A DNA stretch of 49,820 nt, taken from the NCBI GenBank assembly GCA_016787705.1, contig JAEUTP010000025.1:1-49820 (forward strand), given 5' to 3'. This document shows, piece after piece, positions 30,947-39,217 of the stretch. How positions within the stretch are numbered: the first letter of the stretch is position 1; every line of letters starts with the position of its first letter. The translations under genes and the position numbers were made by a program. This stretch comes from Bacteroidia bacterium (GTDB lineage Bacteria > Bacteroidota > Bacteroidia > B-17B0 > Aurantibacillaceae). The notes beneath the pieces are model-generated. The model searched no databases. It saw nothing but the letters and a program-made list of their open reading frames with translations, and was not told the origin of the DNA.

Positions 30947-33238
30947 ATGATGAAAAACTATCAACGATTTATAATTGTTCTTTTCTTTTTTAGCAGCAGG
31001 CTGTTTTCGCAGGATTGGGTATTTGTTTTTTCAAGTACTATTGAAAAAGATGGCAAAGGCATGGGCGGCGCAAGCATTAAGCTTTACAATGGTTCAACCC
31101 TTGTAAAAGAAACAACCTCTGATGGTGGAGGTGATTTTAAACTGGATATTCCGCCAAATGGCAATTATTCAATTATTATAAGCAAACCTAATCACGTTAC
31201 AAAAAAAGTGGCCGTTTCAACAATGGATGTTCCATCGGATACAAAAAATAAATCCTTTGCTCTTAAAATAGAATCCTTCTCGTTATTTGAACCACTTCCA
31301 GGAGTGGATTATTCTGCTTTAAATCAACCGCTTTTAAACATTGGATATAACGGATCAAAAAAATCTTTTAGCGACAATCCATCCTACACAGATCAAATGC
31401 TTGCTACCCTTGAACGTATAAAAGAACAGGAACGCGCTGTAATAAAAAAATACGATGCGGCTGTAGCTACTGCAGATGCAGCATTTACAAAACAAGACTG
31501 GAAAATTGCAAAAAGTAATTATGAATTAGCGCTTACCGTTTTACCCGATAAAAAACATCCTAAAGACAGGTTAGCCCTAATACAAACAATTGTAAAAGAA
31601 GAAGAAGAAGCAACCAAACTAGCCGAAGCACAAAAACTGGCGGCAGAAAAAGCAGCAAAAGAAAAAGCAGCTTCTGAAAAACTGGCAGCTGAGAAAGCGG
31701 CAGCAGATAAATTAGCCGCAGAGGCAGCTGCAAAGGCAAAAGCAGAAGCTGATGCCAAAGCTAAAGCAGAAAAAGAAGCAGCGGATAAATTAGCAAAAGA
31801 AAAAGCAGAAGCCGAGGCAAAGGCGAAAGCTGATGCAGAGGCAGCAGCAAAAAAAGCTGCTGAAGAAGCTGCGGCGAAAGCTAAAGCAGAAAAAGAGGCG
31901 GCTGACAAATTAGCAAAAGAAAAAGCAGAAGCCGAGGCAAAGGCGAAAGCTGACGCAGAGGCAGCAGCAAAAAAAGCTGCTGAAGAAGCAGCGGCGAAAG
32001 CTAAAGCAGAAAAAGAAGCAGCGGATAAATTAGCAAAAGAAAAAGCAGAAGCCGAGGCAAAGGCGAAAACTGACGCAGAGGCAGCAGCAAAAAAAGCTGC
32101 TGAACAAGCAGCGGCGAAAGCTAAAGCAGAAAAAGAAGCAGCGGATAAATTAGCAAAAGAAAAAGCTGACGCAGAAGCGAAAGCAAAATCTGAAAAAGAG
32201 GCTGCCGATAAAAAAGCTGCTGAAGAAGCTGCTGCTAAAGCAAAAGCGGAAAAAGAAGCTGCTGATAAATTAGCAAAAGAAAAAGCTGACGCAGAAGCGA
32301 AAGCTAAAGCAGAAGCCGATAAAGTTGCTGCCGATAAAGTTGCGAAAGATAAAGAAGCCGCCGATAAATTAGCAAAAGAAAAAGCAGACGCTGAGGCAAA
32401 AGCTAAAGCAGAAGCCGATAAAATTGCTGCCGATAAAGCTGCGAAAGATAAAGAAGCCGCCGATAAATTAGCAAAAGAAAAAGCAGATGCAGACGCAAAA
32501 GCTAAATCTGAAGCTGAAAAAGTAGCAGCGGCAAAAGCTGCTAAAGATAAAGAAGCTACAGATGCTGCAGCCAAGGCTAAAGCCGAAGCGGATAAGATTG
32601 CTGCCGATAAAGCAGCGAAAGAAAAAGCGGCAGCTGATAAATTAGCAGCCGAAAAGGCAGCTGCTGAAAAAGATAAAGCTGACCAGTTAGCAAAAGAAAA
32701 AGCAGCCGAAGAAAAAGCTAAACTAAAAACTCAAAAAGAAAAAGAAGCTATCGAAAAAGATAAGGCGGATCAGTTGGCTAAGGAAAAAGCAGCCGAAGAA
32801 AAAGCAAAATTAAAAGCACAAAAAGAAAAAGAAGCAATAGAGAAAGACAAGGCAGAACAATTAGCGCTTGAAAAAGCGGCTGAAGAAAAAGCTAAACTAA
32901 AAGCGCAGAAAGAAAAAGAAGCTATTGAAAAAAATAAGGCGGAACAATTAGCAAGGGATAAAGAAAAATTAGCCAAAGAGGAAGAAGCAAGAAAAGCTAA
33001 AGAGCAAGAAGAAGCTGAACAAAAGAATGGTAAAACTGGTAATGCAAAACATAGTATTGCTAACCAGCTTGGAAAAGATTTTTATAAAGAAACAATTGTA
33101 AAAGCCGATGGCTATTTTAAAATGAAGCGCTATGACGAGGCTAAAACTGCTTACGAAGAAGCTTTACAAATGAAACCGGATGATGTTTATGCAAAAGGCA
33201 AATTAGAACAAATCTCGAAACTATCTGTACCAAAATAA
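30947..33238 (+). CDS. Secreted Ala/Lys/Glu-rich repeat protein with carboxypeptidase-regulatory-like and TPR ends
   Basis: The 763-residue product has a signal peptide (to about residue 21). A carboxypeptidase regulatory-like beta domain follows (about 22-105), with GMGGASIKLYNGSTLVKE. A TPR-like helical pair (about 160-205) leads into a 480-residue TolA-like helical rod of Ala, Lys and Glu (about 210-690), and a C-terminal TPR (about 705-755; MKRYDEAKTAYEEALQMKPDD). The rod includes tandem 40-residue repeats. It may span the periplasm or bind a partner through its ends. It stands alone, followed by osmC. Confidence 0.85.
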   Translation: MMKNYQRFIIVLFFFSSRLFSQDWVFVFSSTIEKDGKGMGGASIKLYNGSTLVKETTSDGGGDFKLDIPPNGNYSIIISKPNHVTKKVAVSTMDVPSDTKNKSFALKIESFSLFEPLPGVDYSALNQPLLNIGYNGSKKSFSDNPSYTDQMLATLERIKEQERAVIKKYDAAVATADAAFTKQDWKIAKSNYELALTVLPDKKHPKDRLALIQTIVKEEEEATKLAEAQKLAAEKAAKEKAASEKLAAEKAAADKLAAEAAAKAKAEADAKAKAEKEAADKLAKEKAEAEAKAKADAEAAAKKAAEEAAAKAKAEKEAADKLAKEKAEAEAKAKADAEAAAKKAAEEAAAKAKAEKEAADKLAKEKAEAEAKAKTDAEAAAKKAAEQAAAKAKAEKEAADKLAKEKADAEAKAKSEKEAADKKAAEEAAAKAKAEKEAADKLAKEKADAEAKAKAEADKVAADKVAKDKEAADKLAKEKADAEAKAKAEADKIAADKAAKDKEAADKLAKEKADADAKAKSEAEKVAAAKAAKDKEATDAAAKAKAEADKIAADKAAKEKAAADKLAAEKAAAEKDKADQLAKEKAAEEKAKLKTQKEKEAIEKDKADQLAKEKAAEEKAKLKAQKEKEAIEKDKAEQLALEKAAEEKAKLKAQKEKEAIEKNKAEQLARDKEKLAKEEEARKAKEQEEAEQKNGKTGNAKHSIANQLGKDFYKETIVKADGYFKMKRYDEAKTAYEEALQMKPDDVYAKGKLEQISKLSVPK
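31760..32290 (+). repeat. Tandem 120-bp repeat inside the Ala/Lys/Glu rod
   Basis: The 120-base unit, coding 40 residues, recurs at 31760, 31880, 32000 and, more diverged, 32120, then breaks down. The blocks 31801-31860 and 31921-31980 differ at one base, so copies are recent. Further degenerate repeats with other periods (about 100 and 87 bases) follow to about 32990. Confidence 0.85.
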
Positions 33239-33287
33239 CTTTTTAAACTAAAATCAAACTACTTTGTTCTCTTAAAAAAACTAAACT

Positions 33288-33698
33288 ATGAAACGTACAG
33301 CAAAAGCACATTGGGAAGGAAACCTGAAAGAAGGTAAAGGAAATTTATCTTTACAAAGTGGCATTTTAAATAATACCAATTACAGTTTTAAAACCCGTTT
33401 TGAAGGTGATCCTGGGACTAATCCGGAAGAATTACTGGCAGCAGCACATGCCGGTTGTTTTACAATGGCGGTTAGCTCAATGTTAACTCAAAAAGGCTTA
33501 AATCCAACTTCTTTAGATACTGAAGCTACGGTTACTATGGAAGAATTAACGATCACAAACATTCATTTAAATATTACAGGTTCTGTACCGGGCATTACGG
33601 CGCAAGAATTTGAAGCTGTGACCAAAGAAGCGGAACAAAAATGTGTAATTTCAAGAGCACTAAGCGTAAAGATTACTTCCGAAGCACATTTTTCGTAA
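33288..33698 (+). CDS. OsmC-family peroxidase
   Basis: The 136-residue product has both family cysteines, Cys57 in HAGCFTMA and Cys119 in EQKCVISRAL, and the normal OsmC length. It reduces organic hydroperoxides in the cytoplasm. It has its own 50-base upstream gap and a terminator downstream. Without a partner regulator nearby, it may be a general stress enzyme. Confidence 0.9.
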   Translation: MKRTAKAHWEGNLKEGKGNLSLQSGILNNTNYSFKTRFEGDPGTNPEELLAAAHAGCFTMAVSSMLTQKGLNPTSLDTEATVTMEELTITNIHLNITGSVPGITAQEFEAVTKEAEQKCVISRALSVKITSEAHFS

Positions 33699-33722
33699 AT
33701 AGTTAACCTTTAATTATCTTCT

Positions 33723-33756
33723 AAAGCCTCATGCAGTTTGTATGGGGCTTTTAATT
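33723..33756 (+). terminator. Terminator after osmC
   Basis: AAAGCCTCAT (33723-33732) pairs with ATGGGGCTTT (33742-33751) with one G-U pair, followed by TTAATTTT. Confidence 0.7.
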
Positions 33757-34098
33757 TTACCATAAAAGATCAGCGTCAAACCAATCTTTTATAAATTTTC
33801 CATGGCTTTGTTTATCATCATATGTAATTATATATGAGTAAGCACCAAGCTCAAGATCTTCAACCGAAATAACAAATTCCATATTGTCATCCGGCTTTAT
33901 CAGGCCCGTTTTTTTCACCTCTGTTCCTGTTGAGTTAAAGATCTTAAATTCACAATGCTCTGCGGGAATATTTTTTAATATGATCTTTTCAAACGTAAAG
34001 CTAGTTATCACTTTAATATTCTTATCATTTAAATTTTGTGAGTGTATGCTCATTAACTGAAAAAACAGGCAAACTATAAAACAATTTCTAAATATCAT
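33757..34098 (-). CDS. Small secreted protein resembling a lone type IX sorting domain
   Basis: The 113-residue product has a signal peptide (to about residue 20) and then a beta-sandwich-like domain. The pattern KIFNSTGTEVKK, followed by DLELGAYSYIITYDD and GKFIKDW, resembles the C-terminal secretion domain of type IX cargo ('l-x-x-G-x-Y-x-y-i ... g-k-f-i-k'). There is no cargo domain in front. It could be a stand-alone beta-sandwich of the same fold. The family is uncertain. Confidence 0.6.
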   Translation of the reverse strand: MIFRNCFIVCLFFQLMSIHSQNLNDKNIKVITSFTFEKIILKNIPAEHCEFKIFNSTGTEVKKTGLIKPDDNMEFVISVEDLELGAYSYIITYDDKQSHGKFIKDWFDADLLW

Positions 34099-34313
34099 AC
34101 TTAAACGGCTTTATATAAAGTAAATGAAAATTAATCATTGTGTTTATACATTGACTTTATTTAACAGCAAAATACATCGTCAAAAGAAGAATGTAAACTC
34201 ACGTAAACTCTGATAAGAGTTTTCAACCTTTAAAATGTTGATAATTGTAACGTACATAGTTTTGAAAAGCCTGTTTGATGTTATAGATTTATTGAAACTA
34301 AATCTCCAAATAT

Positions 34314-34484
34314 ATGATAAAGCGTAACTCAAAGGACCAAAAACCTGTTCTTAAAACAAAAGAAGGAAAAGTTCAAAATGAAACGAGTTCTTCTGTCAAA
34401 TCAAACAAAAATAATAAAGCAGGTTTTGTTGCATCGCTTATCAATAAGAATCCGGATAACAACCTGGTGTATTTATACTGGTAA
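34314..34484 (+). CDS. Short basic protein, hypothetical
   Basis: ATG 34314 to TAA 34482-34484 encodes 56 residues (MIKRNSKDQKPVLKTKEG...NNLVYLYW), basic and soluble, with no signal or membrane segment. It lies between two minus-strand genes and is too short for a sure call. Coding is plausible from the amino-acid mix and isolation only. Confidence 0.35.
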   Translation: MIKRNSKDQKPVLKTKEGKVQNETSSSVKSNKNNKAGFVASLINKNPDNNLVYLYW

Positions 34485-34499
34485 TCGAATTATAAAAAA

Positions 34500-34844
34500 C
34501 TATGCTGCTATTCGGTAAGAATGGTTGTAAGTTTTTCTTACTTTTATCTCCGCATACGATTCTCTTACAGAATTGAACAAGTGTTTTGTTTCACTCATCT
34601 TATTCTCAAAAATAGTTTTATGGCGGGGTGTAAATCTTACACCTAAATATTCGTTTAATAACCAGTTGTTTGATTCAATTGCCTCAGCATATCGTTCAGA
34701 ATCTTTTAAAGGGCGAATTAGCTTTAAAAGATCACGGGTGTAAGCCATAAATTGAAGGTAAGCATACGAACCGCCATGTTCATTTTCGTATTTAATAGTC
34801 TCTATCATATTAAAATACTTTTCTACTTTTTTAGGTGTTTTCAT
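34500..34844 (-). CDS. Hypothetical helical protein
   Basis: The 114-residue product is mostly helical, with no signal peptide and a basic C-terminus (SYAEIKVRKTYNHSYRIAA). Stretches such as FMAYTRDLLKLIRPLKDSERY are amphipathic. I do not recognise the family. It is a single gene between the small basic ORF and the FUSC gene. Confidence 0.6.
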   Translation of the reverse strand: MKTPKKVEKYFNMIETIKYENEHGGSYAYLQFMAYTRDLLKLIRPLKDSERYAEAIESNNWLLNEYLGVRFTPRHKTIFENKMSETKHLFNSVRESYAEIKVRKTYNHSYRIAA

Positions 34845-34928
34845 AATTTTAGTTTTTTGATAACACTAAATTACTATATAAAATAGTTTTTATTTGCTAC
34901 GATTTGTAGTATTAACAAAAATAATAAA

Positions 34929-37133
34929 TTATGGCTGTATCCCATACCCAACAGGCAATTTGGCCATTGGCACCTGCATCAAACCAAGGGCTTCCAATTC
35001 AAATATGATCTTTTCCAGTTCGGTGCGGATAAAAACAAGCTGCTTATTCTTTTCAAACACACTGCCTTTTAAAGTATTTTTTACCTTGTTAAAATCGGGC
35101 AGACTTTTCGCCTTTTCATCTGCCAAAGCATTTTGCGAAAGCCATTCAAATAGTGTGTTTATTTCTTTAGCAAATTCTTTTAATTCAGCCACGGGTTGTA
35201 ATGAATTATTTTGCTCAACAGTTAAAGCAACCGAAGTTATTTCGCGTGCTATACGAATATTAACACCTACAATGGCAAAGTTGGTGTCTACCGATTCACG
35301 AACAAACTCAGGCTCTTCGAACATTCGTTGTACACATGCAAATAAATTATTATTAGCGGCCTCGGCCCAGTTACGGTATTTGTACCAACTCTCGTTTGAA
35401 CCTCTATTAAAATGCGCAAGCACCTGCATTAAATAAAATCTGTTTTTTTGCAGCGCTTCAGATAATAAATTCGGAAAACGTTCCCTTTCCCACATGGGCC
35501 AAAATACATAACCGGCTAACAAAGCAAGAACAGACCCAATTAATGTAGAGAGCACCCTCCAGCCTATTAATTGTAAAGATGACTGCTGTGAAAGCTGCAT
35601 GAGTATTACCATCATAATAGTAACAAAGAAAACTCCCACCTTATAATTATTCCTTAAAAAATAAGCTACAAAAAAAGAAACAATAACCAACAATACCACA
35701 AAGGCAGCATGCGGAATTGGCAATAGCATAATAATACCACCAACCATAATTCCCAGAACAGTGCCCACTACCCTTTCAATTCCTTTTTTACGTGTAGCGC
35801 CATAATAAGGCTGTATTACAATAATAATGGTAAGCGCTATCCATTGCCCGTGATCGATCTTAAAAAACTTAAAAATAAAAACACCAATTGAAAGCATTAC
35901 CGCCACCCGCAGCGCATACTTAAATTGCTCGGAGTTTACATTGAGTAATTCTTTTATCAATTCAATAATAGCCCTGGGTTTTAAACCCGATAAAAAATTA
36001 TTGATCGATAATTTATAGTTCTCTAAATAATCGCTCTTTTTAAAATTTAATTTCTCTTCTATCTGGATAATACTTTGTTGCAAATACGAATTAGCTTTAG
36101 TTAATGTTTCAATAAAATGAGAAAGTGAATGTTTTTCTTTTGCCGATAACTGAAGATCTTTGCAGGCTTCTTTAAATAATTCAATAGCAATGCCGCAACG
36201 CTTTACTCGTACCTTTGTCAAGGTAAGATCATCGGCCCTGAAGGTGAAAATAACAATGGCCATGCGCGCGCTGGCTTGCCCGAATGCCGAAAGCGTTTTA
36301 TATAAAACAGAATCTTTTACTTCTTTAAAAGCCGGTCCATTCAACGTTTCCAATTCTTCATAAATAGAATTTAAAGAGGCGCCAAATAAGGCAGACGTTC
36401 TGCGCAACTCCATCATCATATCGTAGTGATCTGCTTTTAACCGCGTTTTTTTTCTGCGTGCAAAAAGATCGATCGAATGATTAATCACTTTTCTTACCGC
36501 CATTTCTTTCTCGGTAATTTTTGTGTGATCAGGCCTCTCTTCTGTTTGAGAAGCAATGATCGTATCCAAAAGATCGGTATTAGCTTGCCATATACGTGCC
36601 ACAGAGCGCCTTACAGGATGCGATGGTCTTAGTGGAAATGAAATTAATGTAATAATAACCGACCAGCCAGCGCCAATCAACAAATAAATTCCCGATTGCA
36701 ATGCCTTATCAAACGGCAGCGGGTTTGCCAGGCCAAATAAAAAGAAAAAACCAACCGCCACACCAATGCTTGCGCCGTAGTCACTCCAGTTTCTTATCAA
36801 TGCAGCAAACATGCCTATCATAAACATCATTAAAATAGATAATGTAATAGATGAGGAAACACCCATACCCAATATAGCTGCAAAGAACATCAACGCAGCT
36901 TCAATACACTGAATGATTATTTTTTTGTAATGTGGTCCTCTATAATCAATCAATGCCAACATGTAGGCACCAAAAGCAGCCCAGATAATGTTATAAGAAA
37001 AGCCTTCAATAAGTGGAATAACAATTAACGGAATATTCAATGCCAGCACCACCCTAAATGCCCAGCTAATAGTAGGCTCAAAATACTCCTGGGTAACAAT
37101 ACTGTTTATTTGTTTTATGGGTTGAAAGCGCAT
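34929..37133 (-). CDS. FUSC/YccS-like inner-membrane protein
   Basis: The 734-residue product has two clusters of about six transmembrane helices (residues about 25-160 and 400-525), each followed by a soluble helical domain, as in YccS/YhfK and fusaric-acid-resistance (FUSC) proteins. Motifs such as RVAVMLSIGVFIFKFFKID then IVIQPYYGATRKKGIERVVGT are typical of the FUSC core. It is probably an efflux or aromatic-compound-related carrier of unknown substrate. It is divergent from the isoaspartyl peptidase gene. Confidence 0.85.
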   Translation of the reverse strand: MRFQPIKQINSIVTQEYFEPTISWAFRVVLALNIPLIVIPLIEGFSYNIIWAAFGAYMLALIDYRGPHYKKIIIQCIEAALMFFAAILGMGVSSSITLSILMMFMIGMFAALIRNWSDYGASIGVAVGFFFLFGLANPLPFDKALQSGIYLLIGAGWSVIITLISFPLRPSHPVRRSVARIWQANTDLLDTIIASQTEERPDHTKITEKEMAVRKVINHSIDLFARRKKTRLKADHYDMMMELRRTSALFGASLNSIYEELETLNGPAFKEVKDSVLYKTLSAFGQASARMAIVIFTFRADDLTLTKVRVKRCGIAIELFKEACKDLQLSAKEKHSLSHFIETLTKANSYLQQSIIQIEEKLNFKKSDYLENYKLSINNFLSGLKPRAIIELIKELLNVNSEQFKYALRVAVMLSIGVFIFKFFKIDHGQWIALTIIIVIQPYYGATRKKGIERVVGTVLGIMVGGIIMLLPIPHAAFVVLLVIVSFFVAYFLRNNYKVGVFFVTIMMVILMQLSQQSSLQLIGWRVLSTLIGSVLALLAGYVFWPMWERERFPNLLSEALQKNRFYLMQVLAHFNRGSNESWYKYRNWAEAANNNLFACVQRMFEEPEFVRESVDTNFAIVGVNIRIAREITSVALTVEQNNSLQPVAELKEFAKEINTLFEWLSQNALADEKAKSLPDFNKVKNTLKGSVFEKNKQLVFIRTELEKIIFELEALGLMQVPMAKLPVGYGIQP

Positions 37134-37249
37134 TTTAAATTCGGCATAAAGTTACCAAGACAAATTTAATTGACAGGAATTAAATTTTTATTTAGCGTTT
37201 TTTAATTTTTGTAAAGTTTAAACATTCTAAAGCATAAAACGTTTAAATT

Positions 37250-37257
37250 AATATCTT
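37250..37257 (+). promoter_or_regulatory. -7 box immediately before iaaA
   Basis: TATCTTTA lies 7 bases upstream of the ATG at 37265, so transcription would begin near or at the start codon. It is the same word as the promoter boxes at 13702 and 14456. Confidence 0.4.
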
Positions 37258-37264
37258 TACGCTG

Positions 37265-38197
37265 ATGAGAAAATTTGCAATTGCCATACATGGCGGCGCC
37301 GGAACAATTTTACGTTCAATGATGACCGCAGAAAAAGAACTAAGCTACAAACAAGCTTTGGAAGATGCTATTAAAGCAGGAGAAAGCGTTTTGAGAAAGA
37401 ACGGTCGCAGTATGGATGCAGTTGAAGCTGCCATCATCTCATTAGAAAACAATCCCCTATTTAACGCAGGCAAAGGTTCTGTTTTTACAAATGAAGGTAA
37501 GAACGAAATGGATGCTTCGATCATGAATGGCAAGGACCTTATGGCAGGCGCTGTTGCAGGTGTACAGAATATTAAAAATCCTATTAGCCTCGCGCGCGCA
37601 GTGATGGAAAAATCAGAACATGTTTTTATGGCCGGTTTGGGTGCGCAGGAATTTGCAAAAAAAATAAATGCCCAATTTATTCCTGACGATTATTTTTTTG
37701 TGCAACACCGCTTTGATCAACTACAAGAAGCAAAAAAATCCGACACCATGATCTTAGATCATACAGTTGATAAAGAAAAAAAATTCGGTACTGTTGGTGC
37801 TGTAGCTATTGATGTACATGGCAATTTAGCAGCGGGCACAAGTACCGGTGGCATGACCAATAAAAAACACGGTCGTGTTGGCGATACACCAATTATAGGC
37901 TCAGGCACTTTTGCCAATAATAAAACCTGCGCTATTTCGTGTACAGGCCATGGTGAATTTTTTATCCGCTCGGTGGTTGCTTACGATATTTCTTGTTTAA
38001 TAGAATACAAAGGTCTTTCCTTAAAAAAAGCCTGCGATATTGTAGTAATGGATAAGCTGGTAAAGATCGGTGGCGAAGGTGGCTTAATTGCTATTGATGC
38101 AAAAGGAAATATTGAATTGCCTTTTAATTCGGAAGGGATGTACCGCGCTTCTAAAACACAGGACGAAGAATTATTTATAGGGATCTATAAAGATTAA
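37265..38197 (+). CDS. iaaA: Isoaspartyl peptidase / L-asparaginase (Ntn hydrolase)
   Basis: The 310-residue proenzyme has the plant-type asparaginase signature: HGGAGT at the N-terminus, and FGTVGAVAID with Thr176 as the N-terminal nucleophile released by autocleavage. GTSTGGMTNK and GDTPIIGSGTFA follow. It hydrolyses beta-aspartyl dipeptides, including the beta-Asp-Arg produced from cyanophycin. Its stop codon directly abuts that of the convergent cyanophycinase gene, and cyanophycin synthetase is next door, so it likely finishes cyanophycin degradation. Confidence 0.9.
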   Translation: MRKFAIAIHGGAGTILRSMMTAEKELSYKQALEDAIKAGESVLRKNGRSMDAVEAAIISLENNPLFNAGKGSVFTNEGKNEMDASIMNGKDLMAGAVAGVQNIKNPISLARAVMEKSEHVFMAGLGAQEFAKKINAQFIPDDYFFVQHRFDQLQEAKKSDTMILDHTVDKEKKFGTVGAVAIDVHGNLAAGTSTGGMTNKKHGRVGDTPIIGSGTFANNKTCAISCTGHGEFFIRSVVAYDISCLIEYKGLSLKKACDIVVMDKLVKIGGEGGLIAIDAKGNIELPFNSEGMYRASKTQDEELFIGIYKD

Positions 38198-39076
38198 TTA
38201 TTCTATCACTTTTACTGGTCGGTCGTGCAGCACCAGTTTCTTTAATTTCAGATCAAAGTGATCGCCGAAAGACATAACGTGCACCGTTAAATTCTCTATA
38301 GAAACAGGTTCGCCCATTTGTACTTCAAAAATATTGGTACGCCCCATATTTGTGCCATCAACCAAAATAACAAGTCCCGAACCAATGGCTTCCATATCAT
38401 TTCCATCTTTAATTAAAAGTCCAGTATCTTCGCCTAAACCAATTCCCAAATTAATAGGATTACTGGCACAGGCATACATTAAACGGCCAATGCGGCCACG
38501 TTGTACAAAGTGTGTATCAATAATAACGTTATTAATAAAACCAAGTCCGCCGGTAATTTTCACTTCACCTTTTAAAAGCGCTTCACTACTACTCCCCTGG
38601 TAAATCATATTATTAGAGCTGGCAGCAGCGCCAGCAGAAGTTCCTGCAATAATAAAATTTTCATTCTCGTATCTGTCTAACAACATGTGATGAAAAGGCG
38701 TACCACCGTAAATAGATGTGAGCTTCAATTGATCACCACCGGTAAAAATAACAACATCTGCTTTTCTTAAACGTTCTAAATTTTCAGGTAAGTTAGCTTC
38801 CTGCCTTGTGCGGATATCCAATATCGCCACATCCTGCATATTCAACGATTGAAAAGCTTTTACGTATTCAGCACCAACTTCCTGCGGTATACTACTGGCC
38901 GTTGTAATAATTTCTACTCGGGATAAATTTTGTTTTGCCGATTCAGTGCTGATGCGTTTTAAAATTCCACGTTCAAAAAATTTAAGATTAAGTGGCACAT
39001 CTGCTTGCGCTACAAATTGACTTCCTTTATCTACAGAACCGCCTATAATTATTAATTTACCTTTTGGTGCACCCAT
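38198..39076 (-). CDS. cphB: Cyanophycinase
   Basis: The 292-residue product belongs to the S51 family, with catalytic Ser148 in IAGTSAGAAASS and FTGGDQLKLTS upstream, typical of CphB. It cuts cyanophycin, the multi-L-arginyl-poly-aspartate polymer, to beta-Asp-Arg dipeptides. It is convergent with iaaA (zero-base gap) and divergent from cphA, with 141 bases between. Without a signal peptide it acts in the cytoplasm. Confidence 0.9.
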   Translation of the reverse strand: MGAPKGKLIIIGGSVDKGSQFVAQADVPLNLKFFERGILKRISTESAKQNLSRVEIITTASSIPQEVGAEYVKAFQSLNMQDVAILDIRTRQEANLPENLERLRKADVVIFTGGDQLKLTSIYGGTPFHHMLLDRYENENFIIAGTSAGAAASSNNMIYQGSSSEALLKGEVKITGGLGFINNVIIDTHFVQRGRIGRLMYACASNPINLGIGLGEDTGLLIKDGNDMEAIGSGLVILVDGTNMGRTNIFEVQMGEPVSIENLTVHVMSFGDHFDLKLKKLVLHDRPVKVIE

Positions 39077-39217
39077 TTTTATTGCTGTTACACAAAACTA
39101 CCGTTTATTTAAACAAACCACCTTCAAATATGTTTCATTTATCATGTTATTTTAAACACTTAGTTGTTTAAATAAAAAACTAATCGTATTTTCAAAGAAA
39201 TTGCAAAACCAAACCTA

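Noticed and set aside
31519..32574. Long open frame of 351 codons on the minus strand
   Set aside because: It is antisense to the Ala/Lys/Glu repeats; GCN and AAR codons yield no stops in that frame, and the product is a low-complexity Ala/Ser/Phe string.
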